From positions 522,995-586,994 of the forward strand of contig DOQR01000004.1 in assembly GCA_003514385.1 (NCBI GenBank): a stretch of DNA of 64,000 nt, read 5' to 3'. Numbering within the stretch: position 1 is the stretch's first letter; each line of letters begins with the position of its first letter. A model generated the notes under the pieces. It saw nothing but the letters and a program-made list of their open reading frames with translations, had not been told where the DNA came from and searched no databases. The stretch comes from Oscillospiraceae bacterium. Its GTDB lineage: Bacteria > Bacillota > Clostridia > Oscillospirales > Acutalibacteraceae. Positions 25,201-34,108 of the stretch are shown piece by piece. A program made the translations under genes and the position numbers.

Positions 25201-25283
25201 TAATACGGCAAGACCATTTTTGATAATCGACTTCTGCCTTCGCGTCACCCGGCAAAAGCCTTTATACTTCCCACGATAAAAAA

Positions 25284-25317
25284 AGCCTACCCAATTTTTA
25301 TGTTGGGTAGGCTTTTT
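25284..25317. terminator. bidirectional terminator
   Basis: A perfect 11-bp stem (AGCCTACCCAA / TTGGGTAGGCT) has A tracts before and T tracts after it on both strands. It serves the ylmH-like gene (plus) and the HAAS-protein gene (minus). Confidence 0.9.
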
Positions 25318-25365
25318 AAACTCATTTAATTTTCCACCGATTCGCATGATATTTTATGCGATTTT

Positions 25366-26880
25366 TTACTTTTCAAGCTCATATACCCTCTGCCGACCAT
25401 ACACATACTCGCTGAGACAATAAAGCTTTGCATCGCTGAGTTTTCCGTTTTCGAACCACAGCTCAGCGACAACCGGATAATATATCTCGTCCGGCGAACC
25501 TCTGCCCGCATGACTCACGCGGCAGTATTCGTTCTCCTCCCCGTTTTTAAGCGTCAGGAATCTCGCGAATATATCGCCATCCTCTCCGGCGAGCTTTTTC
25601 ATGACCTCGTCTTTTCTGTCTCCGACGCGGACTGTTTTGAAGTTCTGATAACAGCTTCTTCCGCCGCTTCCGCCGGAATGATGATCCGGGACATAGCCGT
25701 ATTTATCCTTGACGGCGGCTCCGCTTCCGACTCCCTTGGATTCTACGCAGCCGTCGGAATCGGCTTTGAGATAAACAAAGCCGTTGCTGCCGTTTCGTCC
25801 GTAAATGTCGTTGTCGTCATAGAATATGTTCGGATTGATAAACACGGTATAGCCCTCGTCTGTAACCGTAAGCTCAAGCTCGCCGAGCGAATATTTAAGA
25901 CGCTTGCTCATTTCCCTGCTCTGCGTTTTGCGGTATTCGTCAAACGGCATATAGCCCTGAATGCGAAGTCTCCGCACCGCCTCATTATAATCCATGCCGA
26001 GGTCTATAGATTCGAACGCCGCTTCGCTCTGCTTGCATATCCCGTCCGAGGTCTCGAACTTTTTTCCGTTCATTACATACTTATAGCTCCTGTAAAACTT
26101 CTCCGTGCCCGTGTACATAAAAGTCAAGCCTATCGCCGCCGCGCACAGGACGGATGCCGTTATTATAATGCCTTTTTTGCTCTTTTTCTCCGGCGTGCCT
26201 TTTTTACGTAGCCTTATAAACAGTATAAGCGACACCAACGCGAGCCCGATATCAAGCACGATACCCGCTATAAAAGAAATATATTCATTGACAAGTTCTT
26301 GCTCGCTCGCAAATTTATATGTAATCAGCGGAGTTGTTTTTTCGAGCATAAAGCAGATATCGCAGACGAGCGCATATATCGCGGGCTGAGTGTAGCCGCT
26401 GGAAATCAGAGTTGCGCCGAACAGCAGATTCGGTATGCCTATTGCGAGCAGTGTTTTCTTAAATCCCTTTCTGTAGGCAACTGCCAAAGCAAAGGAGAAC
26501 GCGAGTATTATCGCAAAGCTTGCAAAAATCTCCGCCGTCTCCGGGCTGCCCTTAGAGTCCGCGCTCAATATCCACACACCGCAAGACATCGCTGTCATTA
26601 TTACAGCTGTCGTCAGCACAAACGCCAAAATCGGCATCCAGATTTTTTCGCCGTAGACTTTCTCGAAATCCTTTTTCACCATTGCGGTTACACCTCCGTC
26701 GTCGCCCATATCGGCCAGCGCTTTTTGGATGCTCTCATCTTCGCTGTAGCCGATCTCGGTATAAAAATCGATGTGGTCGGATATATGATCCCGCAGCTCC
26801 TCGCGGATAAGCTTCTGCCGCCTTTTCGAGAGCTTTTCGGGAATCACAGAATCGAGGTAGCTTTCTATTCTTTTGTCCAT
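25366..26880 (-). CDS. HAAS-domain membrane protein with large extracytoplasmic domain
   Basis: In this 504-residue protein, residues 1-85 form a HAAS (DUF1700-like) domain: LIREELRDHISDHIDFYTEI, ...SEDESIQKALADMGD. This domain usually pairs with PadR regulators. Five or six membrane helices follow (about 85-260), then an extracytoplasmic region of about 240 residues with no recognised family, containing YDDNDIYGRNGSNGFVYLKA-like strands and a Gly/Ser/His-rich turn. The gene starts 10 bp after padR, so they form an operon. The protein probably senses an envelope signal. The C-terminal part is unusually large for HAAS proteins. Confidence 0.8.
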   Translation of the reverse strand: MDKRIESYLDSVIPEKLSKRRQKLIREELRDHISDHIDFYTEIGYSEDESIQKALADMGDDGGVTAMVKKDFEKVYGEKIWMPILAFVLTTAVIMTAMSCGVWILSADSKGSPETAEIFASFAIILAFSFALAVAYRKGFKKTLLAIGIPNLLFGATLISSGYTQPAIYALVCDICFMLEKTTPLITYKFASEQELVNEYISFIAGIVLDIGLALVSLILFIRLRKKGTPEKKSKKGIIITASVLCAAAIGLTFMYTGTEKFYRSYKYVMNGKKFETSDGICKQSEAAFESIDLGMDYNEAVRRLRIQGYMPFDEYRKTQSREMSKRLKYSLGELELTVTDEGYTVFINPNIFYDDNDIYGRNGSNGFVYLKADSDGCVESKGVGSGAAVKDKYGYVPDHHSGGSGGRSCYQNFKTVRVGDRKDEVMKKLAGEDGDIFARFLTLKNGEENEYCRVSHAGRGSPDEIYYPVVAELWFENGKLSDAKLYCLSEYVYGRQRVYELEK

Positions 26881-26890
26881 TTTATCTACC

Positions 26891-27238
26891 TCAGACCGCC
26901 GAGGGTGCTAACCCGCTCCTTATCACCTTTTCGACTGCGCTCGAATACGAATGCCAGTCCTCGGTCGATTTGTTGAGCATTTTCAGCCCTCTGTCGGTGA
27001 TGTGATAGTATTTTCGCCTTTTGCCGCGCTCGCCGTCCTGCCAATAGGACTTCACGAGTCCCTCCTGCTCGAAGCCGTGGAGTATCGGATAGAGCGTGCC
27101 CTCCTTGAAGGAGAACACAAATTCGCTGCGCTGTTCGATCTCCTTGATGATCTGGTAGCCGTACATGTCCCCTGTTCCGAGGACGGACAGCACGAGCAGC
27201 GAGCTGCTGCCCTTCGACAGTTCTTTTTGGATATTCAC
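26891..27238 (-). CDS. PadR-family transcriptional regulator
   Basis: The start is GTG 27238 because AAAGGAGG lies 7 bases upstream, giving (V/M)NIQKELSKGSSSLLVLSVL. The 115-residue protein shows the PadR winged helix: LGTGDMYGYQIIKEIEQRS, FSFKEGTLYPILHGFEQEGL and GKRRKYYHITDRGLKML. PadR proteins repress nearby membrane or transport genes until a ligand or stress signal appears. Its partner HAAS gene is directly downstream and an ABC system lies upstream on the same strand. A palindrome at 27268-27290 is a candidate autoregulatory operator. Confidence 0.92.
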   Translation of the reverse strand: MNIQKELSKGSSSLLVLSVLGTGDMYGYQIIKEIEQRSEFVFSFKEGTLYPILHGFEQEGLVKSYWQDGERGKRRKYYHITDRGLKMLNKSTEDWHSYSSAVEKVIRSGLAPSAV

Positions 27239-27267
27239 ATAAAGTCCTCCTTTTAGCATAGAGTTTC

Positions 27268-27290
27268 TATACATCGGTGTTCTATGTATA
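27268..27290. promoter_or_regulatory. candidate PadR operator
   Basis: TATACAT and ATGTATA are separated by 9 bases, directly upstream of the PadR gene. The ATGT-spacer-ACAT type of symmetry is known for PadR operators. The surrounding TAGCATA direct repeats strengthen the impression of a control site. Confidence 0.6.
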
Positions 27291-27403
27291 TAGCATAGCA
27301 TTATATTTCTGTTCTGTCAAGGAAAAATTTGCAAAAAAATTTTACCGCGCCCGAAAAGCGGTCTACCCGCTCCCGGACACGGCATTTTGAATTGACTTTG
27401 CGG

Positions 27404-28069
27404 TCAGTTATAGACCGTTCTCTTCTTGCTTATGATATTTCCCGCCACGGCAAGCGCAATACCCAAAACGAACAGAGGCAGGCAGCTTTGAAGCACCAGT
27501 TCGGACGAAACAAGCCCGAACGACATATAGAACATCGGCACCTCTCTGTTGATGCAGAACATATAGTTTGCTATCAGATACAGCACGCCGCCGAGGATAC
27601 TTATCGCCGCGGATTTTGAAATGCTGATAATAAAGCTGCACATTCCGAAGAAGAACACGCAGGCGGGGATTATCCGCACAAATTCAAAGGCAAAATCCGG
27701 CAGGAGCAGGCACGACGCCGCCATCATGATTGAAACATTCAGGAGCATCGCACAGAATATGACCGCGCAAATAGCGCCTGCGCTCACCCTTTTGTTGACG
27801 AACAGCACCTCGTTGCCCTCGGATTCGTTATACTCCCTGAGCACAAAAATGACATCCCATGCGGAGAAAAACGGGAATATCACCTGCGACATCTGCAGCA
27901 GATAAACCTCGATCATATCGGGCTCGGTGCCGTTGAAATGCATGGAGCAGAGCAGCAGCGGATAGAGAACATCGAACAGCACGAGCGGAACGAACCTCAC
28001 CGCGCCCACGTTTTTCAACGACAGTCGCACAGCCGTAAAAACTGCGCTCATATGTTTTTGGTTATGCAT
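27404..28069 (-). CDS. ABC transporter membrane subunit (six-helix)
   Basis: The 221-residue protein is almost entirely membrane helices (about six), e.g. FVPLVLFDVLYPLLLC, CAVIFCAMLLNVSIMM, CVFFFGMCSFIISIS and LFVLGIALAVAGNIIS. It overlaps the ATPase gene by 22 bp and is the last gene of a three-gene unit on the minus strand. It is likely a permease half of an ABC-2-type exporter. The substrate is unknown; association with PadR/HAAS suggests export or envelope stress. Confidence 0.75.
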   Translation of the reverse strand: MHNQKHMSAVFTAVRLSLKNVGAVRFVPLVLFDVLYPLLLCSMHFNGTEPDMIEVYLLQMSQVIFPFFSAWDVIFVLREYNESEGNEVLFVNKRVSAGAICAVIFCAMLLNVSIMMAASCLLLPDFAFEFVRIIPACVFFFGMCSFIISISKSAAISILGGVLYLIANYMFCINREVPMFYMSFGLVSSELVLQSCLPLFVLGIALAVAGNIISKKRTVYN

Positions 28070-28896
28070 ATGTATCCGTCCTCAACGCGCGGAGATACCG
28101 ACGCGGCGGCAGGCTGAGCCTGCGCCGAGAGAACGGCGGTCATCCGCTTTGAATCGCGCTCAAACTGGCGCTGAATGAAATACGGCTCCGAAAGCTCGCC
28201 GAGCCTTGAATCCTCGATTTCATAGACCTTGCCTGCGGCGGCATTTTCTATTTCGGCGCATGTGCCCTGCGCCGCCACGGTGCCGTTGTTTATTATCACA
28301 AGTTCATCGCAGAGGTTTTCAACGTCCTCGACAATATGCGTGGAGATGATTATCGTGCGCTCGCCCTCGAGCTTTGAAACAATATTCTTAAAGCGCAGGC
28401 GCTCCTCCGGGTCGAGCCCGGCAGTCGGCTCGTCGAATATAATGATATCCGGCTCGCCGAGCAGAGCCTGAGCCACGCCCAGCCTGCGTATCATGCCGCC
28501 CGAAAGAGTCTTGACCTTTTTGTCGAGCTTGTCCTGAAGACCGACGAGCTCGATATATTTTTTCGCCTCATCGCCGATTTTTTCGCGGCTGACGCCCTTG
28601 AGGTCTGCGAGCATCTCCATCATTTCAAAGGCGGTCAGCTCTTTGTATAGACCGAATTTCTGCGGCAGATAGCCTATATGGCTCTGAAAGCTTTTGTCCT
28701 TTGAAATATCGCTGCCGTTAAATTCGATTTTCCCGGCGCTCAGCGGATAGAGTCCCGTTATGCAGCGCATAAGCGTTGTCTTGCCCGCGCCGTTGGGTCC
28801 GAGGAGTCCGTATGTTTTTTTATCGAGCTGCAGATCTATCGATTTCAATATTTTGCTGCGGCCGAAGCTCTTATCCACCGCATAAAGTGAAAGCAT
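28048..28896 (-). CDS. ABC transporter ATP-binding protein
   Basis: The 282-residue ATPase has Walker A LLGPNGAGKTTLMRCI, Q-loop YLPQKFGLY, signature LSGGMIRRLGVAQALLG, Walker B IIIFDEPTAGLD and H-loop STHIVED. A C-terminal extension of about 60 residues after the core (KVYEIEDSRLGELSEPYFIQ) resembles the regulatory tail of ABC-2 drug/peptide exporters. It pairs with the downstream permease and the upstream large membrane protein. ATG spacing from the ribosome binding site (GGAGGG) is good. Confidence 0.93.
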   Translation of the reverse strand: MLSLYAVDKSFGRSKILKSIDLQLDKKTYGLLGPNGAGKTTLMRCITGLYPLSAGKIEFNGSDISKDKSFQSHIGYLPQKFGLYKELTAFEMMEMLADLKGVSREKIGDEAKKYIELVGLQDKLDKKVKTLSGGMIRRLGVAQALLGEPDIIIFDEPTAGLDPEERLRFKNIVSKLEGERTIIISTHIVEDVENLCDELVIINNGTVAAQGTCAEIENAAAGKVYEIEDSRLGELSEPYFIQRQFERDSKRMTAVLSAQAQPAAASVSPRVEDGYICITKNI

Positions 28897-28909
28897 AAAA
28901 ATTCCCTCC

Positions 28910-30886
28910 TCAGTCTGCGTCGGCGTAAAACTCGCTCGCGGTTCGTCTGTCGTTATGATCGTTCAGATACTCTGACATTCTCTTGAGCGCCTCTTCTTCG
29001 CCGACACGGTTTATATACTGTATGAAATCATATGTGCTGTAGACTTCCTCGCTGCCGTTTTCGCGCATAAATTTTCTTGTGCTCTCATTGCCTTTGGTGT
29101 AGCTCATATAATTTTGATACAAGTCAAACTTCCAAGGCTCAATATTCAGCCTTTTATAGTCTCCGTCTATTTGCAGTATTTCCGTTGAAACAAGGCAATT
29201 GTCAAATTGACAGTAACCGGTATAATTTACACTGCCTCCGATACTCGGGATAATTATTACTGTTTTTATGTTGTCGGGAAGCGTCTCGGTCGAGCGGTAT
29301 TTGTCGAAGAACTTTGCGCGCTGCTTTTCCTGACCGCAATAGAAATGAAGATAGGGATAGACCATCTTCACTCCGTCCTTTTCGTAGCAATCGTAGAGAC
29401 CGGAAACGAGCGTCACACCTGTCGTGCTGCCCTCGAACTCGTTCTTTCCCGTCTGCTCAAGTCCGCTGTATACCGTCTGGCTGCTGTCCACCTTCACCCT
29501 GAAGTGGGTCGGCTTGTCAAGCACGAAGCGATATATTTCCCCCATTTCCATGTTATATACCGGCAGCGAGCCGCTGTGCGGATAATACGGGAAATATCCC
29601 GGCAGGAACAAGCCCTGAAGATTGGAATAATATTGCGTTGAAAAGCCGCTGTATTTAAGCACTATCCTGTCAAGGCTCTTTTTCTCCGGATTGAAAACGG
29701 TGAAACGATCTCCGTCCTGTTCAAAGCGGAGCTTGTTTCCGCCGCCGTCCCGGACGGAGCTTATTTTATATCCGTGATAGAGTGTGAAATCGTACTTTTC
29801 AAGATTCGGCTTGTCAACGGTTATCGCCGCCCTGACGTGCAGATTATTGCCGACCTTTATTTCCAGGTCGTAATCGGTCACATCAAACTCTTTTTCAAAA
29901 TGCGCCCACTCTTTGTTCGCGCCGTCCTCATCATAGTCGTCGGAATAAAAGTCATATGCCTTGTAGTAGTATTCTTTATCGCCATATTCCATGGAATATT
30001 TCGGGTCGTCGCTACCCACTATGACTCTCGAAGCCGGAAGCTGCGACACAACGAGAAAAGCGAGCGCGAGCGACGCAAAAACGGCGGGAGCCGCCCGGAA
30101 GCGTCTGTTTCTCTCCCCGGTTTTCAGACTTATCACAAAAAGGGAGAGCAGCAGCCAGAAAAGCGCCGTCAACCAGCGATATGGCAAAACAGACTGGCCG
30201 AACGCATAAACCGGTCGATAGTTGAGCACCGGCGGAAATATATCAAACAGCCGCAAAAGCGGAAAGATATTTATGCTGACATTGCGGCTGAATTCATAGA
30301 CCATCTCGCCGAGATAATTTGAAAGCGGCGAGCCGAGCAGCACAAAAAGCACGAGCCCGAGACAGCCGTTTATTCTGCGGAAAAGCAGCGACGCCGACAT
30401 GCCCATGGCCGCGGCGCAGCAGGGAACAAAAAAATGGCTCAGCAACATATTCAGAACAGTCTGGATGATAAACTTGCCGTGCCAACAGTTAAAGTTTCTG
30501 TATTTTACAAAGAGGAGCAGACTCCATATATTAAAAAAGGCAAAAAATATCAGGATGATGACAACAAAAATCACACCCTGCGCCAGAAATATCTTTCTTT
30601 TTGCGTGAGCTACCGTGTTCATGCACTCGTCGAGCTTATATCGGCGGAGCTTGTAGCTCATCTCAAAGGACAAAAACGAGAAGACGGCGAACGAAGCGAG
30701 AGAAAACTTCAGCGGTATATCGAGCGCGCCGAGAGCCGCATCGTCACAGAGGGTGCTTATCGCCCTTGTCATCTGCCATGCCGCTGCGCCGACTATCGAG
30801 GCAAAAAACAGCGACAGAACAACGATCATCTCTTTCGAACGAAAGAATATCGCTCTGACCTGAGAAAGCAGTTTCTTATCAGGCAA
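28910..30886 (-). CDS. large ABC-associated membrane protein with M1-peptidase-like, non-catalytic exterior domain
   Basis: In this 658-residue protein, residues 1-290 hold about six to seven membrane helices, resembling an ABC-2 permease. The rest is extracytoplasmic: a beta region (VTDYDLEIKVGNNLHVRAAI, LDRIVLKYSG) like the N-terminal saddle of M1 aminopeptidases and a helical end. No HExxH zinc motif was found, so proteolysis is unlikely. Permease/M1 fusions are known next to ABC ATPases; this one looks degenerate in catalysis. The start is TTG 30886, preceded by AGGAGG. It opens the three-gene ABC unit. Confidence 0.65.
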   Translation of the reverse strand: MPDKKLLSQVRAIFFRSKEMIVVLSLFFASIVGAAAWQMTRAISTLCDDAALGALDIPLKFSLASFAVFSFLSFEMSYKLRRYKLDECMNTVAHAKRKIFLAQGVIFVVIILIFFAFFNIWSLLLFVKYRNFNCWHGKFIIQTVLNMLLSHFFVPCCAAAMGMSASLLFRRINGCLGLVLFVLLGSPLSNYLGEMVYEFSRNVSINIFPLLRLFDIFPPVLNYRPVYAFGQSVLPYRWLTALFWLLLSLFVISLKTGERNRRFRAAPAVFASLALAFLVVSQLPASRVIVGSDDPKYSMEYGDKEYYYKAYDFYSDDYDEDGANKEWAHFEKEFDVTDYDLEIKVGNNLHVRAAITVDKPNLEKYDFTLYHGYKISSVRDGGGNKLRFEQDGDRFTVFNPEKKSLDRIVLKYSGFSTQYYSNLQGLFLPGYFPYYPHSGSLPVYNMEMGEIYRFVLDKPTHFRVKVDSSQTVYSGLEQTGKNEFEGSTTGVTLVSGLYDCYEKDGVKMVYPYLHFYCGQEKQRAKFFDKYRSTETLPDNIKTVIIIPSIGGSVNYTGYCQFDNCLVSTEILQIDGDYKRLNIEPWKFDLYQNYMSYTKGNESTRKFMRENGSEEVYSTYDFIQYINRVGEEEALKRMSEYLNDHNDRRTASEFYADAD

Positions 30887-30928
30887 GGTTATACCTCCTA
30901 TTCAAAATTTTTATATATGCCGAATGTG

Positions 30929-31087
30929 TCAGCCGTGCTCAGTTCCCGAGCCGCATACGGCATACAGCTCATATAAAAATGAGCATTGATAAAAATCGAA
31001 ACGATTTTTTATGCTTTTTGCATTACAAATCTCCTTTTCTAAACATTGTAGTTTTTGTGCTTTGCCAACTAAAAAGAGCTTCTGAAT
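30929..31087 (-). CDS. possible 52-codon small protein with ATT start, or structured leader
   Basis: An open frame of 52 codons lies between the promoter and the ABC operon. It has no ATG, GTG or TTG near its beginning. AGGAGG sits 5 bases before an ATT codon that directly follows a TAG stop, so translation could start only there. The product would be basic at first (QKLFLVGKAQKLQCLEK) and end in FLYELYAVCGSGTEHG with three or four Cys. The same DNA can fold into three successive hairpins (GCAT...ATGC, GCTCAT...ATGAGC, GCCGTATGCGGC). Either a small peptide cargo or a regulatory leader is possible. Confidence 0.35.
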   Translation of the reverse strand: MQKLFLVGKAQKLQCLEKEICNAKSIKNRFDFYQCSFLYELYAVCGSGTEHG

Positions 31088-31147
31088 CTACACCTCCTGT
31101 CTTAAAAAATCACTACCCATTCTCCTATAAATTACTCCTATGTATTT

Positions 31148-31176
31148 ATAATATCACAAAGCGTCCGTTAAAGCAA
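31148..31176 (-). promoter_or_regulatory. promoter of the ABC operon
   Basis: TTGCTT (31176-31171), 17 bases, and TATTAT (31153-31148) on the minus strand. The leader to the first large gene (30886) would be about 255 bases, long enough for the small ORF or a riboregulator. Confidence 0.55.
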
Positions 31177-31229
31177 CGAAAAAAATTCAAAATTTAGTAT
31201 TTAACAGAGAATTTTGTCGGGGATAAAAC

Positions 31230-31259
31230 ATGCCGCCCGCATTTTCACGCAGGCGGCAT
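31230..31259 (-). terminator. terminator after the GH39 gene
   Basis: ATGCCGCC / GGCGGCAT stem with a 14-base loop, 16 bases past the GH39 stop, with TTTT following on the minus strand. T bases on the plus strand may make it act both ways. Confidence 0.7.
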
Positions 31260-31274
31260 TTTTAACATCAAATT

Positions 31275-32573
31275 TTATTCTATAACAACTACGGTGTTCG
31301 GCTTCACTGTCAGAATAAAGCTGCCGCCGTCCGAGGCTGTTGTCTCACAGGGTTCCATGTCGTGCTCCTCATCGAGCATATAAACAGTATAGAGCCTGTC
31401 TTCGCCCGTTTCGACCTTGAATGTGCGCGGCAGAGGCGCGGCGTCGTCTGTATAATATGCGACGAGCAGCATCTGAGTCTCCCCGTCCGTCGCGGCGGCG
31501 GAATAGATATCCGGCACATCGCAGCGCAGGGCACATTCATCTTGAAGCGAGAGCAGCTCGCCCCATGCCTTAACGGAGTAATAGCCCTTTAATCTGTCCA
31601 GCGTGCCGCGCTTGAACAGCCCGTTCATGCTCGAATTTACCCGCGCGTCATAGTACATGAGCATATCGGTTTTTTCACGCTGGCAGGCGCTCATAACGGC
31701 GGCGATAAACGCGGCACCCTTCAGCGAAGCCTCGGTTTCAAGGCTGCGCTTCCAGCCGTCGCCACTCCAGCCGCAGACATAGTTCCACTCGTTCAATATG
31801 CTCTCGGTGTCCGTGTAGCCGTGGCGGTCGAGCATGGCGCGGTGTCGGCGCGCATCAGACGTGAAATCGCTTACCTTCGACCCGTAGCAGTGCCACGAAT
31901 AGAAGTCCATCGGCACATTTTCTTCTCTCATCTTTTCAAAGAATGCGTCGAGCCATTGTTCATTGTAGCCGCAGACCGCGGGTCCGCCGATTTTGAGCGA
32001 CGGGAACCGCGCTTTCAGATACTTCGCCGCCGTTGCAAAAAAGTCATAGAACTCCTCGGGCGTTCCCGTCCAGCACTTGTCGTTGAAGTCCGGCTCGTTC
32101 CATATCTCCCAATATTCAATACCCATATGATAGCCGTCCGCCCAGCCCTCGTTCATGTGCATTATGATATGCTCGCAGACGACCGCCCATTTTTGATAGT
32201 CCTTCGGCGGCATAATGCCGTAGTGCTTCGGCCAGTGCTCGATCTTACTGCCGAGGCGGTAAAACACCTTTGCGCCCGCGCGCATAATCGTGCCGAGATA
32301 AATATCCGTCAGCGTGAAGTCATAGGACTCGGGCGAATACGGGTCGGCGTCGAAATCGGTGAATATATTATGTATATCGACCGTGTGCTCTCCGCCGTAG
32401 TCATAGCATATGGACGAATCGTGCGTTCTGGCAAACGGGATGTTCGCCTCCCTGAAGTCCGGCAGATTCGTGAGATTCTGGTCGCCGTTGTCCGTATATA
32501 CGGGGCCGTTGTTGACGGCGTTCATCGGCTTTATCCTGCCGACAGTATTTTTGAAATCAACCTTAAGTTTCAT
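31275..32573 (-). CDS. GH39-like glycoside hydrolase (beta-xylosidase type)
   Basis: The start is ATG 32573, preceded by TGGAGG. The 432-residue cytoplasmic enzyme is a TIM barrel with acid/base Glu160 in EIWNEPDFN and nucleophile Glu262 in SILNEWNYV, the two-Glu pattern of clan GH-A family 39. A C-terminal beta domain of about 80 residues follows. It would remove xylose or related sugars from glycans. It lies 11 bp after the GH63-like gene, so they are co-transcribed and may act on the same plant-derived oligosaccharide. Exact specificity cannot be told. Confidence 0.83.
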   Translation of the reverse strand: MKLKVDFKNTVGRIKPMNAVNNGPVYTDNGDQNLTNLPDFREANIPFARTHDSSICYDYGGEHTVDIHNIFTDFDADPYSPESYDFTLTDIYLGTIMRAGAKVFYRLGSKIEHWPKHYGIMPPKDYQKWAVVCEHIIMHMNEGWADGYHMGIEYWEIWNEPDFNDKCWTGTPEEFYDFFATAAKYLKARFPSLKIGGPAVCGYNEQWLDAFFEKMREENVPMDFYSWHCYGSKVSDFTSDARRHRAMLDRHGYTDTESILNEWNYVCGWSGDGWKRSLETEASLKGAAFIAAVMSACQREKTDMLMYYDARVNSSMNGLFKRGTLDRLKGYYSVKAWGELLSLQDECALRCDVPDIYSAAATDGETQMLLVAYYTDDAAPLPRTFKVETGEDRLYTVYMLDEEHDMEPCETTASDGGSFILTVKPNTVVVIE

Positions 32574-32584
32574 ATATACCTCCA

Positions 32585-34108
32585 TCAAATATCAAACGAG
32601 AACTGCCAATCCTCGCCGTAGATAACTTTTACTTTTATCGGCTTGTCGCTCTCGACGGTTATCTCAGGTCTCTCATTTTCGGACTTTCTCTCTTCGCACA
32701 TGAGCGTGACGAACGAATCCCTGCCGACGGGCAGCTTCTTTATTCCGTGCTCCTCGAGCCTGTTCACTCGCCAGACTATCTCCGACTTTTCGGCGGAGAC
32801 TCTGATTCCGAGGATGTACTCTATCAAAACAGTTATAGGAAATATGCCCGTCCAGCCGACAAAATCCTCGCGCGCGGGGTCGCCGCGGTCGGCAGTCTCG
32901 GGCGCATAGTTCTCCCAGAATGTGCCGGTCTTTCTGTAGACCTCCATGGCGTTTTGGTAGCAGCACTCGGCTATCTCTTTTGCAAGCTTCTCTTTTCCGT
33001 TTGCAGAGAGCCCGCAGAGTATCATATAATCGGTCGGCGCCCAAACTCCGCCGTTCCAGTAGCCGCCGTTATCTTTGTAGTCCGGGTGATCCGCGGAGAG
33101 CGCGGGGACGCGGTTCGGACGGTTGAATTCATTTTTATCCTCGAGGTGACGGCAGAGCGCGTCCACCCTGTCGGGCGGAGCAATTTTTGCGATAAGCGCC
33201 CAGAACGCAGCGACGGTTTTGACGGCAAGAAAGCTTCCGTCCGCCTTGAGGTCATAATAGAACCCGTCTTTTTCGCTCCACATCTTCTCGTTGACGAACC
33301 TGACGAGATTATCGTATTCGTCCCTGAGTGCGTCGACATCGTCAGAGATGCCGAGCTCCTCCGCCATCATAATAAGATATTCGCAGCTCATCGCCGCCTG
33401 CAGAGTCGCGTCTATCCATGACATATAGCTGTGGTGGAAAGTCTCAAGCTGCCAGTCCTCCGAGTCGGGGATGAGCTCAAGATCGCAGCGCGGCAGATTG
33501 TCCATGCCGCAGCCCCAACCGCTCGACCAATAGCTTCCGTCCTTCCAGCGATGATAATTCTTGAGCCAATGGTGGAACGAGAGCAGCGGATAATAGACTT
33601 TTTTGAGCCTGTCTTTGTCTCCGTAGTTCTTGTAATACTGCCACTCGCACCACGCCATTATCTCGGGTCCCGTGCTCGTCGGGTCGTGGCGATAGAATCG
33701 GTCAACGCCGTCTAATTCGTTTATCTCGCGGCAGATGAAGCCGTCCTTGTGCTGCTTGCAGTAGAAATTGTCGAGCGTTTTCTGGAAGCAGTGGACGCTG
33801 TCGCCGTATTTTCCGAACATGAGCATAAAGCAGGAATCCCACATAAAAATGTGACCGTTAAAAGCGGCGTCGATATAGGGCGAGACAAAGCCGCTCTCTT
33901 TCGTCGGCTTTCCGAGGTTGCGGAAGGCTATCTCCCACGCCTTGTAATATGCGGCAATTTCATCGTCGTGTCCCGCCCACACGGGCTCGGGGAGCTTTCC
34001 CTTCTCCTTTTCAAAATCCGGCAGCTCCGACATATCGGGCTGCATGGAAACAAACTCGTTGAGCTTCGCATACCTGTCCTCGACATATCGGGTGATGGGT
34101 TCTTTCAT
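32585..34108 (-). CDS. GH63-like (alpha/alpha)6 glycosidase
   Basis: The start is ATG 34108 with GAGAGGAG upstream. The 507-residue soluble protein shows the barrel motifs of GH63/GH37-like hydrolases: FMWDSCFMLMFGKYGDS, RHDPTSTGPEIMAWCEW, ...WSSGWGCGMDNLPR, and the end motif GGYWNGGVWAPTDYMIL. Conserved acids in WDS, the GMDN Asp and the late WENYAPE Glu are candidate catalytic residues. Bacterial relatives cleave alpha-glucosides or glucosyl/mannosylglycerate. It heads the GH63-GH39 pair. Confidence 0.75.
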   Translation of the reverse strand: MKEPITRYVEDRYAKLNEFVSMQPDMSELPDFEKEKGKLPEPVWAGHDDEIAAYYKAWEIAFRNLGKPTKESGFVSPYIDAAFNGHIFMWDSCFMLMFGKYGDSVHCFQKTLDNFYCKQHKDGFICREINELDGVDRFYRHDPTSTGPEIMAWCEWQYYKNYGDKDRLKKVYYPLLSFHHWLKNYHRWKDGSYWSSGWGCGMDNLPRCDLELIPDSEDWQLETFHHSYMSWIDATLQAAMSCEYLIMMAEELGISDDVDALRDEYDNLVRFVNEKMWSEKDGFYYDLKADGSFLAVKTVAAFWALIAKIAPPDRVDALCRHLEDKNEFNRPNRVPALSADHPDYKDNGGYWNGGVWAPTDYMILCGLSANGKEKLAKEIAECCYQNAMEVYRKTGTFWENYAPETADRGDPAREDFVGWTGIFPITVLIEYILGIRVSAEKSEIVWRVNRLEEHGIKKLPVGRDSFVTLMCEERKSENERPEITVESDKPIKVKVIYGEDWQFSFDI

